Below are positions 1 through 6,641 of a stretch of DNA of 15,032 bases, piece after piece. The translations under genes and the position numbers were made by a program. Location of the stretch: NCBI GenBank assembly GCA_947624695.1, contig CANQLN010000014.1, positions 1 through 15,032 on the forward strand. The letters are read 5' to 3'. This DNA is from an uncultured Bacilli bacterium. Lineage in GTDB: Bacteria > Bacillota_I > Bacilli_A > RF39 > UBA660. Position 1 is the first letter of the stretch, and every line of letters begins with the position of its first letter. The notes beneath the pieces are model-generated. The model was given only the letters and a program-made list of their open reading frames with translations. It ran no database searches and was not told where the DNA came from.

Positions 1-1
1 C

Positions 2-148
2 AACACCCCAGTTATAGCTGTAACGGCTGATGTTGAAACCGGAGCGGAAAAGAAATATCTAAAACAAGGATTTATTTCTTATATTTCTAAACCATATACT
101 AAAGATGAAATAAAAGATAAGTTAGATTTATTTATAATAGATAAATAA
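2..148 (+). CDS. C-terminal end of a receiver (REC) domain protein, cut by the window edge
   Basis: Only the last 48 residues are present, read in frame 2 and ending at TAA 146-148. They carry the end of a response-regulator receiver domain: a VIAVTAD strand with the conserved Thr (residue 8 here), then a YISKPY stretch with the conserved Lys (residue 30) that contacts the phosphoaspartate, then the last helix. The protein stops straight after the domain, so there is no DNA-binding output behind it. The same layout ends the hybrid histidine kinase at 3205-5022, whose matching stretch reads VVALTAN...YISKPI. I infer that this is the tail of a hybrid kinase or a lone receiver; the upstream part needed to decide lies outside the window. 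Confidence 0.85.
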   Translation, partial: NTPVIAVTADVETGAEKKYLKQGFISYISKPYTKDEIKDKLDLFIIDK

Positions 149-159
149 AGGGCTTATTA

Positions 160-188
160 TTGACAGAGGGGTAAATATGCGCTAAATT
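160..188 (+). promoter_or_regulatory. Probable sigma-A promoter for the sufU-like gene
   Basis: A perfect -35 box TTGACA (160-165) is followed after 17 bases by TAAATT (183-188), a 4/6 match to the -10 box. The predicted start near 195 leaves a leader of under 20 bases before the ATG at 212. The weak -10 limits confidence. Confidence 0.45.
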
Positions 189-211
189 AAGTAGGGAAAT
201 GAGATGTTTTA

Positions 212-640
212 ATGGATAAAGAAGTAGGAAGAGAAATAATATTAGAAAATTTTCAACATCCAATGCATAAGGAAGAAATTCATGATGAAAATTATCAAAA
301 GGTTAATACAAGAAATCCTAATTGTATTGATAATTTAGACATTTATATTAAGTTTAATAATGATGTAATTGAAGATATTAGTTTTATGGGGGAGGCTTGT
401 GCTATTTCAACGGCTTCGACTTCTATAATGATTAAAAATTTAATTGGGAAAACTATTCCGGAAGCTAAAGAATATATTAAAAATTTTTATGCAATGTGTG
501 ATGAAGAAGAATATGATGAAGATTCTTTAAATGAAGGCTTAGCTTTTCAAGATATTTATAAACAAAGTAATCGAAAGAATTGTGCTCTTCTTCCCTATAA
601 GGGAATTTTAAAGGCTTTAGAGGAATATGAAAACAAATAA
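212..640 (+). CDS. sufU: SufU/NifU-like iron-sulfur cluster assembly protein
   Basis: This 142-residue protein has the SufU/IscU fold signature. SufU of Firmicutes accepts sulfur from the cysteine desulfurase SufS through a zinc site and feeds Fe-S cluster assembly. The four expected metal ligands are visible: Cys38 and Asp40 in NPNCID, Cys63 in GEACAIS and Cys124 in RKNCALL, with ASTSIM after the second Cys as in the family. Length is normal. The usual CGD motif is CID here, an odd loss of a nearly invariant glycine. The insert between the second and third Cys is acidic. No sufS, sufB, sufC or sufD lies in the window, so the gene is detached from the usual suf operon or only its end is seen. 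The next gene overlaps its 3' end by 14 bases, so the two are probably translated together. Confidence 0.88.
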   Translation: MDKEVGREIILENFQHPMHKEEIHDENYQKVNTRNPNCIDNLDIYIKFNNDVIEDISFMGEACAISTASTSIMIKNLIGKTIPEAKEYIKNFYAMCDEEEYDEDSLNEGLAFQDIYKQSNRKNCALLPYKGILKALEEYENK

Positions 641-1181
641 GTTAACCATCATTTTAATATTAATCATAGTTGCCTTATTAGGTTATATAATTTTTGATCA
701 TTTTTATAAAGGTCAAGTTTCTCCAAAAGAAGAGGAAGAAGTTAAATTAACGGAAGAAATTAATTTAGATTATGCTAATATTTATTTATTAAGTGATGGC
801 CTTGCCTATCTTGAACCTTATAATAAAGAGAAAATTGATAGCTTATCAGTTGATAAAAATTTAAAAGATCGGCTTAATACTTTATATGAGCGTTCCTTTT
901 ATTATGATATTTATCTTAATGATTATAAGCTACGGGCTTTTAGAATAAAATTAGATGATAAAATAAAAAGTATCAAAAGGATTAATATAAGTGATGTTGA
1001 GTATATAATCTTTTTAAAAGAAAATAATACGATTGGGTTATTTAATACAGAAGAGTATTATGATTTACTTTATACTGATGTAATAGATAATTATCATAAT
1101 TTAAAAAATGTTTTAGATATTAAAGATAATAAGATAATTTATTTAGATGGCAGTAAAGAAGATTTTAAAATAGAAGAGTAG
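627..1181 (+). CDS. Membrane-anchored protein of unknown function
   Basis: I do not recognise this 184-residue protein. Residues 6-24 form one strong hydrophobic segment preceded by Lys (MKTNK), so it looks like an N-terminal signal anchor with the rest outside the cell. There is no lipobox Cys. A Glu-rich linker at about 35-41 leads into a mixed alpha/beta region rich in Tyr, Asp and Lys, ending in repeated short strand-like pieces (IKRINISDVEYIIF, KNVLDIKDNKIIYL). The start overlaps the end of sufU; AGAGGA just upstream is a close-set ribosome site and there is no later Met that keeps the hydrophobic segment. Translational coupling with sufU is likely, but a functional link is not shown. 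Confidence 0.7.
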   Translation: MKTNKLTIILILIIVALLGYIIFDHFYKGQVSPKEEEEVKLTEEINLDYANIYLLSDGLAYLEPYNKEKIDSLSVDKNLKDRLNTLYERSFYYDIYLNDYKLRAFRIKLDDKIKSIKRINISDVEYIIFLKENNTIGLFNTEEYYDLLYTDVIDNYHNLKNVLDIKDNKIIYLDGSKEDFKIEE

Positions 1182-1195
1182 CAATACTCTTTTAA
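1171..1195 (+). terminator. Hairpin with GCAA loop at the end of the membrane-protein gene
   Basis: AAGAGTA (1174-1180) pairs with TACTCTT (1185-1191) around a GCAA tetraloop, followed by a short T run. The stem includes the TAG stop at 1179-1181. It is short, so this is a weak intrinsic terminator or an mRNA 3'-end stabiliser. Confidence 0.5.
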
Positions 1196-1224
1196 TTATA
1201 TTAAAATTTTATTTAGGAGTAGAT

Positions 1225-1488
1225 ATGGAAAGAATAACTTTTATAAAAACAAATGAAGAGGGGAAAAGAATAAAATGTGAAGTAATTGCTACTTATCATG
1301 ATGAAGTGAAGAATAAAGATTTTATTGTTTATACTGATAATACTTTTGATAATAATAGTAAATTAAAAGTCTATTATTCTTTATATGAAAAAGTAGGTAA
1401 AGATATAAAATTAAAAAATATTGATAATCTTGAAGATGAAAAAACAGGATTAGAAATAGTCAAAGAAATATTAGAAGAATTAAAATAA
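1225..1488 (+). CDS. DUF1292 family protein (YrzB-like)
   Basis: This 87-residue protein fits the DUF1292/UPF0473 pattern: an N-terminal beta region opening with ITFIKTNEEGKRIKCEV, then an FIVYTDN strand, a VYYSLYEKV strand and a closing acidic helix. These are small cytoplasmic proteins of Firmicutes with no settled function; in Bacillus the relative yrzB sits beside the Holliday-junction resolvase gene yrrK, which is not the case here. AGGAG at 1215-1219 precedes the ATG at good spacing. It stands between the hairpin at 1171-1195 and the promoter of the next gene, so it is probably expressed alone or by readthrough. Confidence 0.65.
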   Translation: MERITFIKTNEEGKRIKCEVIATYHDEVKNKDFIVYTDNTFDNNSKLKVYYSLYEKVGKDIKLKNIDNLEDEKTGLEIVKEILEELK

Positions 1489-1502
1489 ATGCTGTATAAT
1501 TT

Positions 1503-1534
1503 GTGTCAAGTCTCTTGTAATCTTCTTTTATAAT
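1503..1534 (+). promoter_or_regulatory. Possible promoter for the acyltransferase gene
   Basis: A perfect TATAAT (1529-1534) lies 36 bases before the preferred start at 1571. The only -35-like sequence, GTGTCA at 1503-1508, is 20 bases away, longer than ideal. The -10 is good and the -35 is poor. Confidence 0.4.
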
Positions 1535-1570
1535 GCTTAATATAAAAAGTGTTAGATGGGAAGGAAAATT

Positions 1571-3118
1571 ATGACAGAAGAGGAAAAATATAAACAAGTA
1601 GAATTAGGATTAATTAATTTAGTTGAAAAATATGAAGAAGAAGTTAATAAATTAGATAAAAAAGCTAAGGAAGCCTTGAGATTTATTATAAAAATTCAAC
1701 AAAATTTACAAAGTAAAAAGCCAACAATAAATAAAAGAGTAGTTAAAACAGAAGAGTATTTTAATCTTAATGGTATCATTGTATTCATATTAGAATCAAA
1801 AGATGGCTATTATAATCAAATTTCAGAATTATATGAAAAAATATTAAAAACGCAAGGCATTAATTATTTAAACACCGTTAAAGTTACAATAGAAAATTTA
1901 ATTAATTCTGTTAGAGGATTTCAAGATGAATTACAAGAAGATTATTTAGAGTTTAGAAAAACATTAAGTCCTAAAGAAATGGTATCTTTGGAATCAAATC
2001 CTCGCAATTTACCATTCAATAAAAATTTAGCTAGAGTTAAATATTCAACAAGCGAAAATTTTGTGACGAAAACCGGTTTAACTTTAAGAAAATTAGGGCT
2101 TAAAGTTATGCAAAATGCGTTAAAGTCAGCATCAAGAAGAAATACGATAATTGAAGAATATCATCCTGAATTTTTAGAAGGTAAAACACCGGAAGAAATC
2201 GATAGAACTGATACTTTAGTAGAGGTAGAAAAAGTAACAGGTTTAGATGATGATGCTTATATTTTTGCTCCTAATCATTTATTTGATGAGGAAAGTAATT
2301 CGATGTCTTTAAGTCTTGATCGTCTTGCCTATTATTTAGTAGGATCAACTGATCAAATAGATCACAATCCGGTTTTAAACTTTTTATGGCTTTCCGGCAT
2401 TGCTTATGTTAATCGCCAAGATAAAGATAGTCGTAAAGATTCCGTTCGTAAAATGGAAAAATTGCTTGAAAATAAAACGAGTGTTATTGAGTATATTGAA
2501 GGAAGATATAATAATACCGAAAATAAATTAGTGGAAGGAATGTTCTATAGCGCTTTTGAATTATGGGAAAAGACTGGTAAAAAAGTTGTTCCAGTTTCAA
2601 CTCATACAACATTAGATGCTAGTACAGTTTATGTTTGTTTTGGTAAACCTCTAGACTTTACCGGTATGGATAAATATGAAGCTAGAGATTTAATTAGAGA
2701 GAAAATTGCCGAAATGCATTATGAACAAATTAGACAACATAGTATTCCTTTAACAAGAGAATATTTGGACTCTAGAGAAGATTATCATTTAGATTATATG
2801 ATTTCCAGAAGACAAGAATATTGCCATCATACTTGGTATGATGATGTTTGGGATGAAGAGTTAACTGGTTTTATTAATAAAAATGTAACTAGTCCAGAAG
2901 AAGTTAGAGCAAGTCTTGACAATGTTCGAGTAACTCCGGAAAATGCCTATATCTTGGCGCCAATTTTATCAAGAAGAGAACAAGATAAAAAATATGACTT
3001 TAAACAATTTATGAAAGATACTTATGATAAAGATATAAGAGAGTTGTACCCAGATAATAATATTCTTGATTTTGAATATCAAAAAGAAAAAGGTAAAAGT
3101 CGTCAAAGAAAAAAATAG
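1571..3118 (+). CDS. PlsC/LPLAT-like acyltransferase with a long N-terminal extension
   Basis: With the start used here the protein has 515 residues. ATG 1571 is chosen over the in-frame ATG 1556 because GGAAGG/AAGGAA lies just before it and nothing like a ribosome site precedes 1556. The middle shows four blocks of the glycerolipid acyltransferase fold: APNHLFDEE (His236), GIAYVNR (276-282), YIEGRYNN (Glu310) and VVPVS (339-343). In this family the enzyme moves an acyl chain to a glycerophosphate-type acceptor at the membrane. The catalytic HX4D is HX4E here (His236, Glu241), so the reaction is uncertain. Residues 1-170 are helical and charged with no recognised domain; the last 140 or so are also unassigned, ending in a basic tail. 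There is no clear membrane span. Confidence 0.6.
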   Translation: MTEEEKYKQVELGLINLVEKYEEEVNKLDKKAKEALRFIIKIQQNLQSKKPTINKRVVKTEEYFNLNGIIVFILESKDGYYNQISELYEKILKTQGINYLNTVKVTIENLINSVRGFQDELQEDYLEFRKTLSPKEMVSLESNPRNLPFNKNLARVKYSTSENFVTKTGLTLRKLGLKVMQNALKSASRRNTIIEEYHPEFLEGKTPEEIDRTDTLVEVEKVTGLDDDAYIFAPNHLFDEESNSMSLSLDRLAYYLVGSTDQIDHNPVLNFLWLSGIAYVNRQDKDSRKDSVRKMEKLLENKTSVIEYIEGRYNNTENKLVEGMFYSAFELWEKTGKKVVPVSTHTTLDASTVYVCFGKPLDFTGMDKYEARDLIREKIAEMHYEQIRQHSIPLTREYLDSREDYHLDYMISRRQEYCHHTWYDDVWDEELTGFINKNVTSPEEVRASLDNVRVTPENAYILAPILSRREQDKKYDFKQFMKDTYDKDIRELYPDNNILDFEYQKEKGKSRQRKK

Positions 3119-3130
3119 ATAATTTTAAAT

Positions 3131-3151
3131 GAGGTGAATAACCTCTTTTTT
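3131..3151 (+). terminator. Intrinsic terminator after the acyltransferase gene
   Basis: GAGGT (3131-3135), loop GAATA, ACCTC (3141-3145) and a run of six T (3146-3151) directly after. The stem is short but GC-containing and the layout is typical. Confidence 0.75.
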
Positions 3152-3152
3152 C

Positions 3153-3181
3153 TTGTATTTAATATGACAAAATGTTACAAT
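3153..3181 (+). promoter_or_regulatory. Extended -10 promoter for the hybrid kinase gene
   Basis: TACAAT at 3176-3181 is preceded by TGT, giving a TGN extended -10. TTGTAT at 3153-3158 sits exactly 17 bases upstream as a weak -35. It directly follows the terminator at 3131-3151, so a new transcription unit starts here. Confidence 0.6.
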
Positions 3182-3204
3182 ATTTTTAGAATAGAGGGTA
3201 TCAT

Positions 3205-5022
3205 ATGATTGCGGAGTTTGAATTACAATTAGTATCTTTAATATTTATTATTTTATTAATGGTTATCTATTTTCCGAAAGAAAAAGCTAAGTTTCCAGAA
3301 AATAAATATTATGATATTATGCTGGTGTGTGCTTTTTTATCAATTTCGATAACGACTGCTCTTCATATATTTGCTTATTTCCAAGGTTTTGAAAACGCTT
3401 TAAAAATAGTCCCTTTAGTTGGAGTCTTAAATAAAATAGTATCGGTATTATATATGATATTTTTTGGTTCCATTTTAGGTTATACTTTGACTATTAATAA
3501 AAAAATAAAAATAAGTCAAGAAAATTTAGATGGTATATTATTGATTGTTTATATATTTTATGCTTTTATAATATCATTTACAAATGTTAATATTGAACTA
3601 GTTAATGGCGTAACTACGGTATCAGGCAGTACAACAGATATCACGCAATCTGTTTTAGCGACGATCGAACTTCTTAATTTGATTGTCTTATTATTAAACC
3701 ATAATAACTTAGATAAACGGTATAATATTATTTATTTCGTTTTATTCTTTATTTTCTTATCAGGTATTAGTAGTCTAATATTCCCTGGTTTTAATTTAAG
3801 TGATGTTATTTTAGTTTTAACTTGCTATACCATGTATAGTACGATTGAAAACCCTGATGTTAAAATGATTGAACAATTAAATATCGCTAAAGAGCAAGCT
3901 GAAAGAGCTAATAAAGCTAAGACGGATTTCTTATCAAATATGTCTCATGAAATCAGAACACCACTTAATGCCATTGATGGTTTTAGTCAACTTATTTTAG
4001 AAGAAGAGAATATTTCGGAGATTAAAGGAGAAGTCCGCGATATTATGGCAGCGAGCCAAAACCTATTAGAGATTGTTAATGGTATTTTAGATATTTCTAA
4101 AATTGAAGCTAATAAATTAGAAATAATTAAAGTAGAATATGAACCCGCTAAAGTATTTGATGAGTTGGTTAAATTAACAAAAGGAAGAATTGGCGATAAG
4201 CCATTAGAATTTCGAGTAAATATTGCGAAAGATTTACCCGAATATTTAAATGGCGATTATGTTAGACTTAAACAAATAGTTTTAAATTTACTGACTAATG
4301 CGGTTAAATATACTAAAGAAGGTTTTGTTGAATTTAATGTTGATGTGGTTAAAAAGAACAATATTTGCCGCTTAATTATTAGTGTTAAAGATAGCGGAAT
4401 TGGTATTAAAAAAGAAAATATTAATAAATTGTTTACTAAGTTTGAAAGATTTGATTTACAACGTAATATGACGATTGAAGGAACCGGTTTAGGTCTGGCC
4501 ATTACTAAAAAATTAGTAGATCTAATGCATGGAAAAATAGTAGTAGAATCAGAGTATGGTAAGGGTTCTAACTTTACCGTAGCGATAGATCAAAAAATTG
4601 TAACCTCTCCAAAGAAAGTCAAAGAAGTTCCTAAAGAAAGTAAAAAATTAGATGTTAAAGGTAAGAAAGTTTTAATTGTTGATGATAATGCCATTAACTT
4701 AAAAGTGGCCGCTAGACTTCTTTCTACTTATAAATTAGAAACTGAAGAAGCTGAAAGTGGTTTTGAATGTTTAAAGAAAATTAAAGAAGGGGCTAAATAC
4801 GATTTAATTTTAATGGATGATATGATGCCGAAAATGAGTGGAGTAGAAACATTTAAAAAATTAAAAAATATGGAAGACTTTGACATTCCAGTTGTTGCTC
4901 TTACCGCTAATGCTATTGCCGGGATGAAAGAAAATTATTTAAAAATAGGCTTTAATGATTATATATCTAAACCTATTGATAAAAAAGAATTAGAAAGAGT
5001 TTTAAATACTTATTTAAAATAA
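3205..5022 (+). CDS. Seven-TM hybrid sensor histidine kinase with C-terminal receiver
   Basis: This 605-residue membrane protein begins a phosphorelay. About seven hydrophobic segments (near 8-23, 38-58, 69-96, 110-126, 150-166, 174-193 and 198-212) form a sensor of no recognised type. A short coiled linker leads to the dimerisation/phosphoacceptor domain with His248 in NMSHEIRTPLNA. The ATPase domain follows, with the N box at Asn365, G1 DSGIG (396-400) and G2 GTGLG (426-430). A Lys-rich linker (468-487) connects a receiver domain with acidic pair Asp493-Asp494, phosphoacceptor Asp538, Thr567 and Lys589. All catalytic residues are present. The receiver at the end means that phosphate must go on to an HPt protein; one is encoded at 5882-6247. 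GAGGG lies before the ATG. The isomerase-like gene follows after 16 bases and is probably co-transcribed. Confidence 0.93.
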   Translation: MIAEFELQLVSLIFIILLMVIYFPKEKAKFPENKYYDIMLVCAFLSISITTALHIFAYFQGFENALKIVPLVGVLNKIVSVLYMIFFGSILGYTLTINKKIKISQENLDGILLIVYIFYAFIISFTNVNIELVNGVTTVSGSTTDITQSVLATIELLNLIVLLLNHNNLDKRYNIIYFVLFFIFLSGISSLIFPGFNLSDVILVLTCYTMYSTIENPDVKMIEQLNIAKEQAERANKAKTDFLSNMSHEIRTPLNAIDGFSQLILEEENISEIKGEVRDIMAASQNLLEIVNGILDISKIEANKLEIIKVEYEPAKVFDELVKLTKGRIGDKPLEFRVNIAKDLPEYLNGDYVRLKQIVLNLLTNAVKYTKEGFVEFNVDVVKKNNICRLIISVKDSGIGIKKENINKLFTKFERFDLQRNMTIEGTGLGLAITKKLVDLMHGKIVVESEYGKGSNFTVAIDQKIVTSPKKVKEVPKESKKLDVKGKKVLIVDDNAINLKVAARLLSTYKLETEEAESGFECLKKIKEGAKYDLILMDDMMPKMSGVETFKKLKNMEDFDIPVVALTANAIAGMKENYLKIGFNDYISKPIDKKELERVLNTYLK

Positions 5023-5038
5023 TTTTTGAGGAGAACAA

Positions 5039-5791
5039 ATGAAATATGGAATGCCTACTTTAGCAGAATTTAATAGCATCTTAGAAAATGTTAATTTAGC
5101 GAAAGAAAATAATTTTGATTTTATTGAGCTTAATATGGATCTTCCTTATTCTTTAGAAATAGAAAATATTTCGTTAAAAGAATACAATATAGAATTTACC
5201 ATGCATTTATCTGAAGAATTAAATGTTGCTGATTTAAATGATTGTTTAAGGAAAAAGTATTTGGAAGAAGCCATTAGGCAAATTAAACTCGGTATTTCTC
5301 AAGGAATAAAAAAATATAATTTACACATTGATTCGGGAATTTATTTTACTATGCCTAAACAAAAATTATATTTAAATGATAAGTATTTGGAATTATATAA
5401 AAAAGCTCTTCAGGAAAGTTGCCAAATATTAGATGAATTAGCCTTCAAAAACAATATTCAAATAAATTTTGAAAATACAAAATTTCATGATTTTACCAAA
5501 GAAGCTATTAAAATTATTGGCGAGTATGCTAATTTAGGATTTACTTTAGATATAGGTCATAATGAAAAGAATGGTAATAAAGCTTACTCAGAATTTAAAA
5601 AAGAACATAAGATAAACCATATTCATTTACATGATTATAATGGCCAAAAAGATCATATAGAAGTAGGTAAAGGTAACATTAATTTTAAAAATTATGAAGA
5701 AGTAATAAAGTCTAATTATGTGGTTATTGAAGTTAAAGAAAAAAATGAATTAATTGCCAGTTTAAATTATTTAAAAGATTTGTTTAATTGA
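5039..5791 (+). CDS. Xylose-isomerase-like TIM-barrel protein (sugar phosphate isomerase/epimerase family)
   Basis: This 250-residue protein belongs to the AP-endonuclease-2/xylose-isomerase-like TIM-barrel family. Candidate metal ligands appear at the ends of successive strands: Glu145 in INFENT, Asp171 and His174 in TLDIGH, His196/His198 in HIHLHDYNG, Asp205-His206 in KDHIEVG and Glu231 in VVIEVKE. The HLHDYNG..DH...GKG signature is typical of sugar phosphate isomerases/epimerases. The family also contains endonuclease IV and inositol-catabolism enzymes, and this member's substrate cannot be read from sequence. GAGGAG precedes the ATG, and only 16 bases separate it from the kinase gene with no terminator between them, so it is likely in the same transcript. 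It ends with TGA, the main evidence here that TGA is a stop. Confidence 0.8.
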   Translation: MKYGMPTLAEFNSILENVNLAKENNFDFIELNMDLPYSLEIENISLKEYNIEFTMHLSEELNVADLNDCLRKKYLEEAIRQIKLGISQGIKKYNLHIDSGIYFTMPKQKLYLNDKYLELYKKALQESCQILDELAFKNNIQINFENTKFHDFTKEAIKIIGEYANLGFTLDIGHNEKNGNKAYSEFKKEHKINHIHLHDYNGQKDHIEVGKGNINFKNYEEVIKSNYVVIEVKEKNELIASLNYLKDLFN

Positions 5792-5806
5792 CAGAAAGTA
5801 TTAAAA

Positions 5807-5849
5807 AAGTGTTAAATATGAAGATAAATAAATATTAACTCTTTTTTTT
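5807..5849 (+). terminator. Imperfect terminator hairpin after the TIM-barrel gene
   Basis: AGTGTTAA (from 5808) can pair with TTAACTCT (5835-5842), one mismatch, with AT-rich inner pairing, followed by an eight-T run (5842-5849). The next promoter begins right behind it. Confidence 0.5.
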
Positions 5850-5850
5850 G

Positions 5851-5859
5851 TGATATAAT
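5851..5859 (+). promoter_or_regulatory. Extended -10 promoter for the HPt-receiver-Hrb genes
   Basis: TGA followed by a perfect TATAAT (5854-5859) forms a complete TGN extended -10; no -35 box is recognisable at 17 bases. The predicted start near 5866 puts the ribosome site AGAGGTGG (5869-5876) almost at the 5' end of the mRNA. Confidence 0.65.
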
Positions 5860-5881
5860 TTTTATAGTAGAGGTGGTTTTT

Positions 5882-6247
5882 ACGAAAGATGTAAGTATCT
5901 TAACAAATAATGGGGTTGATTTAGAATATGCAGTGGGTCTTTTAGGAGATTTGAGTTTTTATGATGAAACTTTAGAAATGTTTTTAGAGGAAAATAAAAC
6001 GAGAATTCCGAATATTGAAAAATATAAAAAAGATCAGAATATGGCTGATTATGCAATATTAGTGCATGCTTTAAAAAGTGATTCCAAATATTTGGGATTT
6101 ATGAGTTTAGTAGATATTGCTTATGCTCATGAACTTGCTAGTAAAGCCAACAATATTGATGAAGTAAATAAAACTTATGATAAATTAATGCAAGAGATTG
6201 ATAAATATACCAAACTTGCGAATGAATATTTAGGAAAGAGTGAATAA
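5882..6247 (+). CDS. Histidine phosphotransfer (HPt) protein, unusual start
   Basis: The 120-odd-residue helical protein carries the HPt signature VHALKSDSKYLG, with the phosphoacceptor at the codon for His65 when counted from GTG 5873. Such proteins shuttle phosphate from a hybrid kinase receiver to a final response regulator; both partners are encoded next door. The start is a problem. The open frame has GTG at 5873, but that codon lies inside the ribosome site AGAGGTGG (5869-5876) and only about 7 bases from the predicted transcript start. At the ideal distance, five bases after the ribosome site, stands ACG (5882-5884), giving ACG-KDVSILTNNGVDL; a single T-to-C change from ATG would explain it. 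The ATG at 5889 is in another frame and meets a stop at once. I place the start at ACG but cannot exclude GTG 5873. The receiver gene follows after two bases. Confidence 0.8.
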   Translation, partial: TKDVSILTNNGVDLEYAVGLLGDLSFYDETLEMFLEENKTRIPNIEKYKKDQNMADYAILVHALKSDSKYLGFMSLVDIAYAHELASKANNIDEVNKTYDKLMQEIDKYTKLANEYLGKSE

Positions 6248-6249
6248 AA

Positions 6250-6633
6250 ATGAAAAAAATATTAGTAGCGGACGATTCTAAAATAATTAGTAATATTGTC
6301 GAAAGAGCTTTTAAAGATCAATATGAAGTAGTGGTAGCTTATAATGGTAAAGAAGCTATCGATATTATTAAAAATAATGTTGATGATTCAATTATTGGGT
6401 GTTTACTTGATTTAAATATGCCGGAAGTAGATGGCTTTGCCGTTTTAGATTATTTTAAGGAAAATAAATTATTTAGAAGAATACCGGTATGTATTATTAC
6501 CGGTGATGTAGCTAAAGAACGCGTTGATAGAGCATTTAATTATGATATCGTTGATGTTTTAGCTAAACCATTTACTTTTGAAAATGTTCGAAGTGAAGTT
6601 GAAAAAATTGTTAATTTAAGTAGTTTAAATTAA
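6250..6633 (+). CDS. Stand-alone CheY-like response regulator
   Basis: The 127 residues contain a single receiver domain and nothing else. Every functional position is present: acidic pair Asp8-Asp9 in VADDS, phosphoacceptor Asp54 in LLDLNMP, Thr84 in IITGD and Lys106 in AKPFTF. With no output domain it must act by protein contact, as CheY and Spo0F do, or serve as a phosphate sink. It begins two bases after the HPt stop; AGGAAAGAG near 6233-6241 is its probable ribosome site, inside the HPt coding end. The tight HPt-receiver pair and the hybrid kinase 800 bases upstream suggest that this is the last receiver of that relay, which is inference. Confidence 0.92.
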   Translation: MKKILVADDSKIISNIVERAFKDQYEVVVAYNGKEAIDIIKNNVDDSIIGCLLDLNMPEVDGFAVLDYFKENKLFRRIPVCIITGDVAKERVDRAFNYDIVDVLAKPFTFENVRSEVEKIVNLSSLN

Positions 6634-6641
6634 GGGTGAAT

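Noticed and set aside
1495..1500. A second TATAAT just after the DUF1292 stop
   Set aside because: It has no -35 at usable spacing and would give a longer leader; the TATAAT at 1529-1534 is better placed.
4257..4502. 81-residue open frame on the minus strand inside the hybrid kinase gene
   Set aside because: It lies fully antisense to the well-supported ATPase domain, has no domain pattern and no ribosome site; it is a shadow frame.
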